Shown: positions 7,662 through 16,722, numbered from the stretch's first letter. The stretch is 64,000 nucleotides of DNA from an uncultured Porphyromonadaceae bacterium (GCA_947176915.1 CAMWSM010000001.1:79880-143879); one strand, 5' to 3'. A program made the numbers and translations. The notes: generated from the sequence alone by a model not told the origin.

Positions 7662-10373
7662 TTAATGAATGCTAATATAAGCTTCTGCTTCCTCCTTGGT
7701 CTGGAACCATTGACTCCCCTCTCCATAATTCTTACCATATTGATCTCCTTCCCAATGGTACCCTTGTATATAATACCATCCTTCTTTCGTGGGAAAGTCA
7801 AAAAGACGAATACCGGCATCTTTGGGGAATTGGTCACCACCTCCATGATCTTTCGACCATATAATCAAGGTTCTACCTGGGGTGGCTGCTCCAGTCAATT
7901 CAATTTTTGCCCACCCGTCACCTTCTTTCTCCATAACAAGACCGGGCCAACCTCTTCTGGGATCTGTCCGACAAAGATCGCATACACATCTGGTTCTATC
8001 CTCACGGTATTCCTTGAAGAAGTCCATATCTGTATTATATCGATTTTGGGAATTCGAATTTTCTGACCAGTCTCCCTTGAATCTGATAAAATGTTTTCCC
8101 CCTCTATCTTGACGATGCCAACCATGATCATTAGTTAACTTACCTTTATTATTGTTAGCATCAATTTCATTTTTGTAATCAGAAAGGGATTTTGCATTCA
8201 AATCCCAATCCCAACCACGGAATGCAACTTTTCCAGTAAATGAATATTCAAGAGCAGCGACATCTGCTTCGTAAACATTTGTATCATCTGAGGCACTATT
8301 TATCCCAGATACCGGCCAGTTTGCCAATTTAATTCCATCCCACTCTCCTTGGAATGTTGATGGAATTTCCAAGCATTGATAAATGTAACAGTGAGGAGCC
8401 TCTGTTAAAAAATTATCTTTTGCCTTGACATGGATTATATATGAATCACGGCTTGGCACTACATCAACCTGATAAAGAGATGTAATTGCCTCTCCACCCG
8501 CGTTCGCAACCTTAAAGTTGAGTTTATACTGTTTTGCAACTTCCCAGATAGGATAGCCATTGTTAAGACCTTCATAGCGCAAACGGAATTTGCGTCCCCC
8601 TTCATTAGGAGTGATTTTATACTCATCCGTTACTGCGGCTCCATTTGTCAGGCATTTCACAGTTGACCAATTTTTACTAACAGGATCCTGGATCTCTACC
8701 CATAAGTGATTAGCTTCGGCATTGGAATTATTGGGCCAGTTATCCATTTCTATCCAGAAGCTGTCTACGTTAGTCTCAATCTCAAATTCTGTCGCAGTTT
8801 CAGGGTTATTGTAACTTCCTGATGCCACCAATTCGCTGATATTGATAGCCATACGGTCAGGAGTGATATTGAGGAAGCGATGAAGGTCAAGATCTTTGAT
8901 GTCGATTCTCTTTGTGATGATGCCTCCACCGGTCTTCACCTCAAACCATCTATAGTTGTCAACATCAGCCATGATTGCAGGATAGTTTTCTGCGGGAATC
9001 TCCGGATTCACATTGATATATACTGAATCAGGATGAGTGTCTGTATCAAACTCAAACAATTTCTTCCCACCAAAGTCAGGGCTTACAAATTCTACAATAC
9101 CGTTGGTATTATAGTAGACAGAATAAGTCTTGCCAGCCTCAACTTTGTCAATCGCTGTAGGATTGATATGGAGGAAGAGGTTCTGCATCAGGGAATAGAG
9201 CAGCTGAGTGCGGTTCCAGTCGGTCTCTACGGTTGGCTGATTGATAGCGATTGTTTCCAAACCGGTAACTCTTGCGGCAATGTCATAGAACTTGCCGGCT
9301 TTAAGAGCCTTCACAGAGGAGCCGTTGGGAACGAGAGGAATAGTATAGCTCACTTTCCCTTTTCCATCTATATCTCCTGTAAAGTTCAATGTAGTCGGTT
9401 TAGTCTCCACAGTATTCGCAGGGAGATAAACCACACCCTGCCATGCGCGTTTTGAACCAGCCTGAGTTGTCGTTACAGTAAGATTGGTGTTTTTCTGCTC
9501 ATCGGAGGGATAAGTAGTAGGGTTAGCGGGATATTCCACCTTGTTGAGGGCAATAGTGCTCAGAGAGAATGTTCCGGAAGGATTGCGGGAGTCTATGCTT
9601 ACAGTCTGTGAACCGTCGCATACACCTGTAACACTTGCCGAGTTTAGATTAAGAGCACTTGTGCCGAATACGTCATGTGAAAAACCAGCATCACCATTAT
9701 CAAAGAGAAGCGTGTATCTTACTTTTGAACAAAGAAACTTCAGATTTCCTGTAATAAGCGCGTTTCCACCGGGCTCTACAGTCAGACCCCGTCCTATCAC
9801 CGCACTCACACCCGGAGCCTTAACACTAACTTCACTGTTGAGGCATGCCATGGGAAGACCATTCTGCTTAACATTGGAATGGTTGAGAAGATATGCGGTC
9901 TCTCCATTACGGAAATTCAGGACAGTCTGTATGAGATCACTCTCTTTAGCAGGAGTCTGCCAGGCAGTACCGGTTGTATATGCGCCAAGGTTGGCAACGA
10001 GATACAACTTGTATATGGCTCCTCCGTCAGCACCCTGAAACCACTCGGTGATATTATATGTCTTATGCCCTGTCTCATTTTTAAACTTAACAGGGGAAAG
10101 ATTCTCAAGTATGTTGTCGCTTTTGAAGAAATTGCCATCATTATCAAAGGCTATGAGCCAAAGGTCGGTCAATTTTCCTTCTGTCTGGACAGTTTCGAAA
10201 GGATCGCCACCCTCCAGAGCGCGTGTAGGCACATCCCCGCCAAGCGGATCAGGGATCGTGATGTAAATTCCTTGGGGAAGTTCCGAAGTGGAGTTATACT
10301 CTACCTCGTCGGAACATCCTGCGAGTCCGGCTACAGCCAATGCTGCAACAACAAATTTAGTTATCTGTTTCAT
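7662..10373 (-). CDS. Fimbrial accessory lipoprotein with binding-module-like C-terminus
   Basis: A 903-residue lipoprotein: signal peptide ending at AGLAGC (Cys20), then SDE, and a TRA site at Arg51 (VPTRALEG). Residues about 60-380 follow the fimbrillin/DUF4906 layout of strands separated by loops (LTDLWLIAFDNDGNF is the typical first core strand). A middle beta-rich part (about 390-640) is unassigned. The last 200 residues contain GWPGLVMEKEGDGWAKIEL, the pattern of CBM26-like starch-binding modules, plus a CVCDLC motif that might bind metal or form disulfides. It lies between the 385-residue subunit and the 1205-residue protein, with short gaps on both sides, so the three are probably one transcript. 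Its exact place in the fimbria (tip or near tip) is inferred from gene order in Mfa operons. Confidence 0.72.
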   Translation of the reverse strand: MKQITKFVVAALAVAGLAGCSDEVEYNSTSELPQGIYITIPDPLGGDVPTRALEGGDPFETVQTEGKLTDLWLIAFDNDGNFFKSDNILENLSPVKFKNETGHKTYNITEWFQGADGGAIYKLYLVANLGAYTTGTAWQTPAKESDLIQTVLNFRNGETAYLLNHSNVKQNGLPMACLNSEVSVKAPGVSAVIGRGLTVEPGGNALITGNLKFLCSKVRYTLLFDNGDAGFSHDVFGTSALNLNSASVTGVCDGSQTVSIDSRNPSGTFSLSTIALNKVEYPANPTTYPSDEQKNTNLTVTTTQAGSKRAWQGVVYLPANTVETKPTTLNFTGDIDGKGKVSYTIPLVPNGSSVKALKAGKFYDIAARVTGLETIAINQPTVETDWNRTQLLYSLMQNLFLHINPTAIDKVEAGKTYSVYYNTNGIVEFVSPDFGGKKLFEFDTDTHPDSVYINVNPEIPAENYPAIMADVDNYRWFEVKTGGGIITKRIDIKDLDLHRFLNITPDRMAINISELVASGSYNNPETATEFEIETNVDSFWIEMDNWPNNSNAEANHLWVEIQDPVSKNWSTVKCLTNGAAVTDEYKITPNEGGRKFRLRYEGLNNGYPIWEVAKQYKLNFKVANAGGEAITSLYQVDVVPSRDSYIIHVKAKDNFLTEAPHCYIYQCLEIPSTFQGEWDGIKLANWPVSGINSASDDTNVYEADVAALEYSFTGKVAFRGWDWDLNAKSLSDYKNEIDANNNKGKLTNDHGWHRQDRGGKHFIRFKGDWSENSNSQNRYNTDMDFFKEYREDRTRCVCDLCRTDPRRGWPGLVMEKEGDGWAKIELTGAATPGRTLIIWSKDHGGGDQFPKDAGIRLFDFPTKEGWYYIQGYHWEGDQYGKNYGEGSQWFQTKEEAEAYISIH

Positions 10374-10393
10374 ATTGGTCAGGTTGCGATTTT

Positions 10394-11551
10394 TCAGATT
10401 TCTGGTCTTATTGCTTCATAATCCCACCCTTCGAGACGTACGCTGACTTCAAGTCCCATGTCTCTCGGAGCGCTGAGGTTATAGATATACACTCTGTTGC
10501 GCATAACTCCTTGCCATGCCCCGTTGTCCTTTGTCATAAGTTGCTCAGGGGTAAGTGAACCGTCGGGATAACCCATATCGTATGGAGCTATGCTGAGTGT
10601 TGTCGTTGACGGATTACCATTCTTGTCTGTGAGAGTGGCAGCCACTACGGAAATTATCTGTCTTGCCGGATCATCACCTTTCGTACCTTCAAAAGACTGC
10701 TCGAAAGTATAGAAAATGAAAGCCGGTATTTCAGCTCCATTCTCATCTTTCACTGTTCCGTTAGGTGCGTCAAGAGTCTGGTCAATTATTTTCATACCGT
10801 CAGGAACTGCAGGGGGCACTATACCTCCGGCAATCCACGCCGTATGCTCGGGCGAGAGATAGCCTCGGTCGGGGGTCTTGAGAGTAACAGAACCGATTAC
10901 CCCCTCCGGGTCGCCTATCACCACTTTTGCCATAGCTCTTTCGGGCTGAATATCAGGAAGTCGGAAAGAAGTTACACCTGTATAGACATTCGGGTTATAA
11001 TCCTTCATGTAGGCAGCCGTGATATTACAGAGTCCCGCCATTGGAATGTGATGCTTCGCATTGGAAGCAGGATCAGGCCAAACGTTTTTGTTAGCTGCGG
11101 TGCCGGGCCAAGTGAGCAAACGGAAATCGTTATTATCAAGATCATTCATAGCGAAACTGTCGTTTCCTGTCATCCCATTAGGAACGGAATAGAATGCCAT
11201 GGCAAAACCATCCTTGCATGTTGATTTCGGCAGACGGGCAGATACGGTATGACCCCAATTTGCCTCATAATACACGGCGTTGACTTCATCGTTGAGTGTT
11301 CCGCCGGTATAGAGGAAATGTTTGAGCTTTCCGGTTGAGGAATATGCGCCGAAATGAATCCGGCTTGCTTCGAAGGCATATTCATCCACATTTTTCACTT
11401 GAGCGTCAGAGCCTTCAGCCCTTGTAGGAAGCACCGACAGCTGGATGTTAAAACTACCCTCTTCCGCATTCGGCTCAGAAGCATTGTCAGAACTGCAGGA
11501 GGCAGCCAGAACGCAGAGAGGCATTGTCAGATATAAATAGAGTTTTTTCAT
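10394..11551 (-). CDS. Fimbrial minor subunit lipoprotein (Mfa3-like position)
   Basis: A 385-residue protein with a lipoprotein signal ending at LAASC (Cys19). An Arg44 TRA site (LPTRAEGS) lies about 25 residues after the lipidated Cys, as in the other subunits. The body is beta-rich and ends in RNRVYIYNLSAPRDMGLEVS, a layout seen in FimB/Mfa-type subunits where the last strands precede the polymerisation strand (LEGWDYEAIRPEI). It follows the Mfa2-type anchor by 13 bases and shares with it a 15-base leader (11556-11570 here). In the Porphyromonas mfa operon this position is occupied by the adaptor Mfa3, so an adaptor role is likely but not shown. Confidence 0.72.
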   Translation of the reverse strand: MKKLYLYLTMPLCVLAASCSSDNASEPNAEEGSFNIQLSVLPTRAEGSDAQVKNVDEYAFEASRIHFGAYSSTGKLKHFLYTGGTLNDEVNAVYYEANWGHTVSARLPKSTCKDGFAMAFYSVPNGMTGNDSFAMNDLDNNDFRLLTWPGTAANKNVWPDPASNAKHHIPMAGLCNITAAYMKDYNPNVYTGVTSFRLPDIQPERAMAKVVIGDPEGVIGSVTLKTPDRGYLSPEHTAWIAGGIVPPAVPDGMKIIDQTLDAPNGTVKDENGAEIPAFIFYTFEQSFEGTKGDDPARQIISVVAATLTDKNGNPSTTTLSIAPYDMGYPDGSLTPEQLMTKDNGAWQGVMRNRVYIYNLSAPRDMGLEVSVRLEGWDYEAIRPEI

Positions 11552-11555
11552 TTTG

Positions 11556-11570
11556 CAAGGTCAGTTATTT
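11556..11570 (-). repeat. Duplicated 15-base intercistronic leader, copy 1
   Basis: caaggtcagttattt on the plus strand, identical to 12618-12632. On the transcribed strand it reads aaataactgaccttg and lies just before the ATG at 11551. It overlaps the stop codon of the anchor gene. Confidence 0.75.
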
Positions 11571-12611
11571 CCATTCAACTTCATAGTTCATTACCGCCCA
11601 TCCTGCCACATAAATTGACAGATTCATGAAATAAGTATCAATGTCCATCGTGATGTCGACAGTAAAACGGTCCATACGGTCGAGATATTCCTGAAGATCC
11701 ATATCAGGATGGGTATAGTTCTTGGCTGCGACGATAAGGTCTATCAATTTGGCATTAAGAATCTCGGTTCCGTCCTCTTTTGATATCACAATAAGACGCG
11801 CCTCTGAATTTTCCATTATACGGGCAAGATGCACCTCTGTCTTAGCGCCATTTGTCGTCTCATCCTTATATCCGCCCTGGCCATCAGGGAGTGCATATTC
11901 TCCCGGCTCCGCTTCCTGGTTGAGATAGTGGATTGTTTCATCGCCAGACACTTCATTTTCGGATGACATTACACCATTGTTGTCAGTCACCTTAACGATA
12001 AATTCCTTTGAGCCAATAGTGAAGTTATCAGTACGCCTTAGAGTTACATCCAGCACATTTGTATTCTTCATCAGCTCACAAGTGTATTCCTCAGGATTCT
12101 CATACTCGGAATAGTTAACTACTTTTGTTCCGTGGAAAAGTCCCGGAAATTTCTTATCATTATAGAGATTGCCCTCTTCATCAATGTCGACCGTAAGACG
12201 GCAGGTGATGTCGCCCGACGAACCGAAAGCTCTTGAGCCGTCAAGTTTGAACGGAGACTCTGTGGTCAGACCTCCCCACACCACGAGGTGATAGTCTTTA
12301 AGGCGTTCCAGGCCCAGACCCTTCAGGGAGATAGTGTAGTCGTTGTTCTGGAGAGTTGCCTTATCAACCGGGGGCACGAAAGAGATGAGACGTCCCTCCG
12401 TATCGAAGGCATAAACCTCAGCTTCCTCCACCTGATTGACAAGCTCGGTTCTCGACATATTGTATTGATAAGAAAGACGCACACGATAGTCCGGATTACA
12501 AGCCGGGAGTTCGTCATGCATGAATGAGTTGCAGGAACCGAGTGCCACAATCGCTATTGCGGCGGCACTTATTTGCAATCCTCTTTGTAATTTAAATCTC
12601 GAAAGGTTCAT
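11565..12611 (-). CDS. mfa2: FimB/Mfa2-family fimbrial anchor
   Basis: A 348-residue member of the FimB/Mfa2 family, the outer-membrane anchor and length regulator of the fimbria. The lipoprotein signal ends at ALGSC (about residue 27) after an N-terminal basic stretch. I place the start at the ATG at 12611 (MNLSRFKLQ); three codons further upstream there is only a TTG. Family hallmarks are CNPDYRVRLSYQYNM after the signal, VEEAEVYAFDTEGRLI, and DYHLVVWGGL. Unlike the other subunits it has no TRA processing site, as expected for a protein that stays lipid-anchored. The C-terminus (WAVMNYEVEW) closely resembles that of the major fimbrillin. It is the fourth gene of the operon. Confidence 0.88.
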   Translation of the reverse strand: MNLSRFKLQRGLQISAAAIAIVALGSCNSFMHDELPACNPDYRVRLSYQYNMSRTELVNQVEEAEVYAFDTEGRLISFVPPVDKATLQNNDYTISLKGLGLERLKDYHLVVWGGLTTESPFKLDGSRAFGSSGDITCRLTVDIDEEGNLYNDKKFPGLFHGTKVVNYSEYENPEEYTCELMKNTNVLDVTLRRTDNFTIGSKEFIVKVTDNNGVMSSENEVSGDETIHYLNQEAEPGEYALPDGQGGYKDETTNGAKTEVHLARIMENSEARLIVISKEDGTEILNAKLIDLIVAAKNYTHPDMDLQEYLDRMDRFTVDITMDIDTYFMNLSIYVAGWAVMNYEVEWK

Positions 12612-12617
12612 ATTTTT

Positions 12618-12632
12618 CAAGGTCAGTTATTT
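12618..12632 (-). repeat. Duplicated 15-base intercistronic leader, copy 2
   Basis: Identical to 11556-11570 and placed just upstream of the anchor ATG at 12611. A weaker relative (ggtcaggtt) lies before the ATG at 10373. Confidence 0.75.
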
Positions 12633-12641
12633 TTTAGTTGC

Positions 12642-12665
12642 CGGAAGGTGTTTCACGACCTTCCG
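12642..12665 (-). promoter_or_regulatory. Intercistronic hairpin after the major fimbrillin
   Basis: An 8-bp stem (cggaaggt with accttccg) with an 8-base loop between the fimbrillin stop and the anchor start. There is no T run after it on the minus strand, so it looks more like an mRNA-stabilising or partial-attenuation hairpin than a full terminator. Confidence 0.55.
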
Positions 12666-12708
12666 ACATTAAAGACTTCAATCCGGAAATCTTCAGAACG
12701 GTTTCAAA

Positions 12709-14256
12709 TTACTGCCATTCAGCATTATAATTCATTATAGCCCAATCCTTGACGTCAACAGCTATGTGGAGATAGTAGTTCTCATCCTTAGGATCGTTCG
12801 GCTCGAGAGGAATGATCTCGATATCATCGCCCGGGATGCCGATACCCATACCGTTGATAGTCTTGATGGTTACATTATACAGTGTATTACGTACGATAGC
12901 GGGATATTCCACACCATTAATGACAGCGCGAGGAATAGCTCTTGAATAATAACCGAATCCTCCGTTATACTTCATACACTTGGGAAGATAAGTCTTGCCC
13001 TTGATTCTCATCCAGCCTGTCCATGTAAGATGGCTGTCTGCATTCTCACGATCCTCTTCAAGCACATCGCCCGTTACGCCACCCATAGCAGCGATAGCGT
13101 CAGCCTCAGTCTTGTAAACTTTGAATTTATCACCGATAGCAACAAGCCAGAAAGAGCCGTCGGCAGCTGCAAGATTATTTCCGGCTGTATCTGTAAGTTT
13201 ATAACGACCTGCAACTACAACACTGGTTGTATATACAGCCTCATCATCTATATTATCAAAGGGATAGAATACAGGATTAGCTGAATATTGATAGCCGGCA
13301 TTTACAGTAACTTTAGTGGCATCCTCAGCATCTTTTGTGATCATATTCTTGAGTATAGGATACACAACATTACCTGCAGTCTCTCCTACCCAATTTGAAC
13401 GACGGTTTGCGTATTCATTAACTTTTACAGTCCATTTTGTACGAATATCCTCCGGTATATCAGTATATTTGGTAGGGATTCTCTTAACAGTGAATCGGTG
13501 TGTGTTCTCTGCTGTGAGGAATGCGAGTTCGGGAGTGAAGGTTACAACTGCGTCAACCTGATTTTCTCTCTCACCCTCCTGAGGATTTATTGAGCCATCC
13601 TCAGCAAGCTCCAACCCATTTGATACTGCCACTTTAGCAGCTACCGGCTCAACCGGGATGATAACAGCAGCATCTCCCTGCGCTGCGGTTGCAGCTTCCT
13701 TAGTGGTGTGGAGCATCTTCTCCCTGTTGATCTCAACGAGATAAACGGGAGTAGGATCCTGACCCTCCTTCTCCTGATAATATTTGGTGCTACTCATTAT
13801 CATGACATTCTTTCCGCTCTTCTTGACTGTATTAGACTGAAGATCTCTGAAAGCCTGCTCATTAGCGCCTGAGAAGGTCCAACTATCATCTGCATTTACC
13901 ACACAGGATACATACTTGGGAGCTGAAGAGAGCTTAAGCACCGCGCACTTGCTTGCGGGATGACCGGGCTCACTCACCCATTCCAGGTCAGCAGTTTCAG
14001 CATTACCCTGCTGGCCGCCAATGTATCTTGTAGCGATTCTTCTGCCCTGCTGGTTATAAAATACAAAGGCTGCGTTTTCGATCTGCAATTCCGGATCAGT
14101 TGTAGCACGGGTCTGAAGTGTGTTGAAAGCCACTTTCATGTAGTAGCCCTCTCCGTTTTCAGGTTCTTCACCTTGAACCACGTCCGGAGCTTCACTTGAA
14201 CAGCTTCCCAATAAGGAAAGACCGGCTACAAATGGAAGATAATAGAATTTTTTCAT
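12709..14256 (-). CDS. mfa1: Mfa1-family major fimbrillin
   Basis: A 515-residue structural subunit of the fimbrial shaft. It has a lipoprotein signal ending at LLGSC (Cys19), a short propeptide and a processing site at Arg50 (TLQTRATT). In Porphyromonas an arginine-specific gingipain cuts at such an arginine to free the acceptor groove. The core strand IENAAFVFYNQQGRRIATR and the C-terminal region (RNTLYNVTIKTINGMGIG, then the final WAIMNYNAEW) match the Mfa1 family, whose C-terminal strand is used for polymerisation. It is the third gene of the operon and is followed by a hairpin that may raise its expression relative to the anchor. Confidence 0.88.
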   Translation of the reverse strand: MKKFYYLPFVAGLSLLGSCSSEAPDVVQGEEPENGEGYYMKVAFNTLQTRATTDPELQIENAAFVFYNQQGRRIATRYIGGQQGNAETADLEWVSEPGHPASKCAVLKLSSAPKYVSCVVNADDSWTFSGANEQAFRDLQSNTVKKSGKNVMIMSSTKYYQEKEGQDPTPVYLVEINREKMLHTTKEAATAAQGDAAVIIPVEPVAAKVAVSNGLELAEDGSINPQEGERENQVDAVVTFTPELAFLTAENTHRFTVKRIPTKYTDIPEDIRTKWTVKVNEYANRRSNWVGETAGNVVYPILKNMITKDAEDATKVTVNAGYQYSANPVFYPFDNIDDEAVYTTSVVVAGRYKLTDTAGNNLAAADGSFWLVAIGDKFKVYKTEADAIAAMGGVTGDVLEEDRENADSHLTWTGWMRIKGKTYLPKCMKYNGGFGYYSRAIPRAVINGVEYPAIVRNTLYNVTIKTINGMGIGIPGDDIEIIPLEPNDPKDENYYLHIAVDVKDWAIMNYNAEWQ

Positions 14257-14298
14257 GATTAGTGAAAAATTAGATTAGAATTTTTATTTTATTGTTAT

Positions 14299-15753
14299 TT
14301 ATTCTTCGTTTTGTTGTGCGAGTTTGCGTTTGCGTGCGAGGACTTCGAGGTTGAAGTCGGCTGAAGCGACGCCAAGTGCTTTTGCTTCCTCGAAGAGGCG
14401 CTGTGCCTCGTCGAAGCTTCCGCGTTTCATGGCGAGAATGCCTCGTGCCTGCTTTGCCTCGCCGCTGTCGCCGGCTTTGCGGAGATAGTTGTCAGCCTTA
14501 TCGAGTTGGTCGGCGTTGAGGGCAACGAGTCCGGCATTGAGGTTGGCAACAGGATCATCAGGATATGTGCTCACAGCAATCGCCATCGCCTCGTTAAATT
14601 CGTCGGAACCAGGCTCGTAGCTCTGAGCGACAAGGAACATCTCCTGAAGAGAGGCGTTCTTCGGATTCTTTCTCATCACCTCGATGGTCTCTTCAAGAGT
14701 GAGAGGACGAACCACATATTTCACAGTATAGTCGGTGTGGCGCAATGCGGGATACATCTCCTTGAGCATGATTGCGTAGCTCTTCGGGAAACGCTGACGC
14801 AGAGCCAAATCCTTAGCGTCGGGATCCATGTTGGAGTCAATCACCTCAAGAATGGCAGTCTTGTCGGCAATGTCAGAATTCTCCACAAGGCGGCGAAGAC
14901 CAACCCAGTCTTCCGGAGTGGCGGATGAGGTGAAGATTCTGTCGGGAAGTGTGTAGAGAGACTTGACATAGTTCTTTAGGGATTCCGCACGTCCTTCGGC
15001 GAGACGCTTGTTGGCGTCATACTTACCTTCAGGAGAGGCATAACCGTGAATGTTGATTTCCGTGATCGAAACGAGGGGATCGTTCTTCACGAGGTCAATT
15101 GTTCCGGTAATTTTTGCAAGCTCCTTGCGGTTCTGGCGATAGTCGGGGAGAATGTTTGTCTTATTGACCATGAAGTCGACGAAAGCACTACCCTCTTCCG
15201 CACGAGCCTTTGTAGCCTCTACATTCGGCTGGAGATAGGTAATCTCCGCCATCGGCGCCGGGCGGTTGTCGAAAGGAACGCCCACCATGAGGGATGCCTG
15301 GTCCTGAAGGTCGCCGCATCCGCAGAGGTCTTCCTTAATTGTCAGATAAGAGAGATCCATCCAGGATTGATAAGGGAGAGTTGACGTGCCGCTCCATACG
15401 AGGTTTCCCCCTTTTCCAGCCTGAAGCACCTGTGCAGCACCGGGGACTCTCTGTTTCTTTTCCCTATCATATTTAATCTGGGCATTTCTTCCGTTGACAA
15501 CAACGGGGTCGAAAGCTATAGAGTCGCCCTCACCCACCAACACGGGAGTGAAGATTATTCGCTGGTTTGAGCCGAGCTTCATGGATGAGAGGTCGAACTG
15601 ATAGCCCACCTCCATATTTCCGGCACGCTTTTTAAGGGTAACGTCAATGACCTTTATAGCATCGAGCATATCCCCCTTTTCCATCTTCGCAGCTCCGGCA
15701 ACTCCCGGCAGCAATAGAGAAGACGCGATAATAAATGACGGTATTAGTCTCAT
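14299..15753 (-). CDS. DUF3868/OmpA-like protein of fimbrial operons
   Basis: A 484-residue exported protein with a signal peptide (first 22 residues, ending GVAGAA). Residues about 25-170 fit DUF3868 with an internal CGCGDL motif. About 175-340 contains an OmpA-like peptidoglycan-binding fold (SITEINIHGYASPEGKYDAN, NKRLAEGRAESLKNYV). The last third holds tetratricopeptide-like helices (DDPVANLNAGLVALNADQLD). Such proteins accompany DUF3575 proteins at the head of Bacteroidales fimbrial loci and probably tether the assembly site to the cell wall. It follows the DUF3575 gene by 30 bases. Function is inferred from context. Confidence 0.8.
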   Translation of the reverse strand: MRLIPSFIIASSLLLPGVAGAAKMEKGDMLDAIKVIDVTLKKRAGNMEVGYQFDLSSMKLGSNQRIIFTPVLVGEGDSIAFDPVVVNGRNAQIKYDREKKQRVPGAAQVLQAGKGGNLVWSGTSTLPYQSWMDLSYLTIKEDLCGCGDLQDQASLMVGVPFDNRPAPMAEITYLQPNVEATKARAEEGSAFVDFMVNKTNILPDYRQNRKELAKITGTIDLVKNDPLVSITEINIHGYASPEGKYDANKRLAEGRAESLKNYVKSLYTLPDRIFTSSATPEDWVGLRRLVENSDIADKTAILEVIDSNMDPDAKDLALRQRFPKSYAIMLKEMYPALRHTDYTVKYVVRPLTLEETIEVMRKNPKNASLQEMFLVAQSYEPGSDEFNEAMAIAVSTYPDDPVANLNAGLVALNADQLDKADNYLRKAGDSGEAKQARGILAMKRGSFDEAQRLFEEAKALGVASADFNLEVLARKRKLAQQNEE

Positions 15754-15783
15754 TTTCTTTTATTTTACTGTTTAGGAGTTTTT

Positions 15784-16431
15784 TCAGAATACGTACATAA
15801 ATGAGAGATTGGCATGTGTAGGACCAACATAATGAAGCTTACGCTCATCAATCGTGCGGGCGCAACGACCATAAAGAGTAAGTTTTGAGTAAGCGTAACC
15901 CACACCGAGAGATGCCTCGAGGTTCCAATGCTTATTGAGCATCCACTGGTAGCCACAGGTCAAGCCGCCGCCGCCAAACCAACCCTCAACGTGGCGATCA
16001 TGGTTTACGACGCCTGCAAGGTCGGGCCACCCCTTCACCAATGAAGCCTCGTCGTCTTCAGCCACGGGGATAGTGGTGGAAGATATGATGAGCGGTTTGA
16101 GAGGGAAGTTAACGTTCTTGGCGTTATACTGTCCACCAAGGGCATGTATACCCAGAAACCATCCGGAGAATTTTTCACAGAACCAATAACGGAACTCAGG
16201 CATGGCGATCCATGACTTGAAATGTTTCTCGTCTTTGAAATTCCAAGGATTCACCGCCCCGGTCAGGCTGATGGTGGTGTGATGGGAAGTGCCAAACTCA
16301 AGTCCGAGGTTTGGATTTGTTACTGCCCATCCGAGCAAGTTTGTCTTGATGCCTACGTTCTGCGCGAGGGCACGCGGCGCGAAAAGCGCTGCCAATGCGA
16401 AAAGAATTGCAATTAATGTTGGTCTTTTCAT
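15784..16431 (-). CDS. DUF3575 outer-membrane protein of fimbrial operons
   Basis: First gene of the fimbrial operon; 215 residues from the ATG at 16431 (MKRPTLIAILFALAALF), which gives a clean type I signal peptide ending ALA-Q. The rest alternates amphipathic strands and ends in an aromatic residue (LSFMYVF), as in small beta-barrel outer-membrane proteins. NVGIKTNLLGWAVTNPNLGL is the DUF3575 opener. An in-frame extension to 16479 lacks signal-peptide character. It probably works with the DUF3868 protein, but no biochemical role is known to me. Confidence 0.82.
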   Translation of the reverse strand: MKRPTLIAILFALAALFAPRALAQNVGIKTNLLGWAVTNPNLGLEFGTSHHTTISLTGAVNPWNFKDEKHFKSWIAMPEFRYWFCEKFSGWFLGIHALGGQYNAKNVNFPLKPLIISSTTIPVAEDDEASLVKGWPDLAGVVNHDRHVEGWFGGGGLTCGYQWMLNKHWNLEASLGVGYAYSKLTLYGRCARTIDERKLHYVGPTHANLSFMYVF

Positions 16432-16451
16432 GATGTTAATAATATATGGTC

Positions 16452-16484
16452 CGGACTGAGTTAGTCCGCGGGCTAACAAAATTA
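16452..16484 (-). promoter_or_regulatory. Fimbrial operon promoter and leader hairpin
   Basis: On the minus strand 16484-16477 reads TAATTTTG, a good -7 element of the Bacteroidota type; I see no clear -33 partner. Directly downstream, cggact (16452-16457) and agtccg (16463-16468) form a 6-bp hairpin with a 5-base loop near the expected 5' end of the transcript. Confidence 0.55.
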
Positions 16485-16666
16485 TTTTTTATATGGATTA
16501 GATTCGGGTAAGAATCTTATTATTGGTTAAGCTGCGTAATTAAGCGTTCCATCACCCATTCCTATTTAGAAAAGGGTATTTCCGCTGCAAAGCTACAACT
16601 TATTTTTTAAATTGCAAACACTTTGCACTAAATTTTTCAATATTTTTTCAATCAGGTAAGATTTTA

Positions 16667-16674
16667 TAACTTTG
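16667..16674 (+). promoter_or_regulatory. -7 promoter element for purT
   Basis: TAACTTTG, the Bacteroidota consensus. It predicts a transcript start near 16680 and a leader of about 120 bases made largely of tttcaa repeats. No convincing -33 element. Confidence 0.6.
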
Positions 16675-16722
16675 CAGAGAAAATGTTTCAACTTTCCCAA
16701 GCTCAGTCTCCATTTTTTCAAC

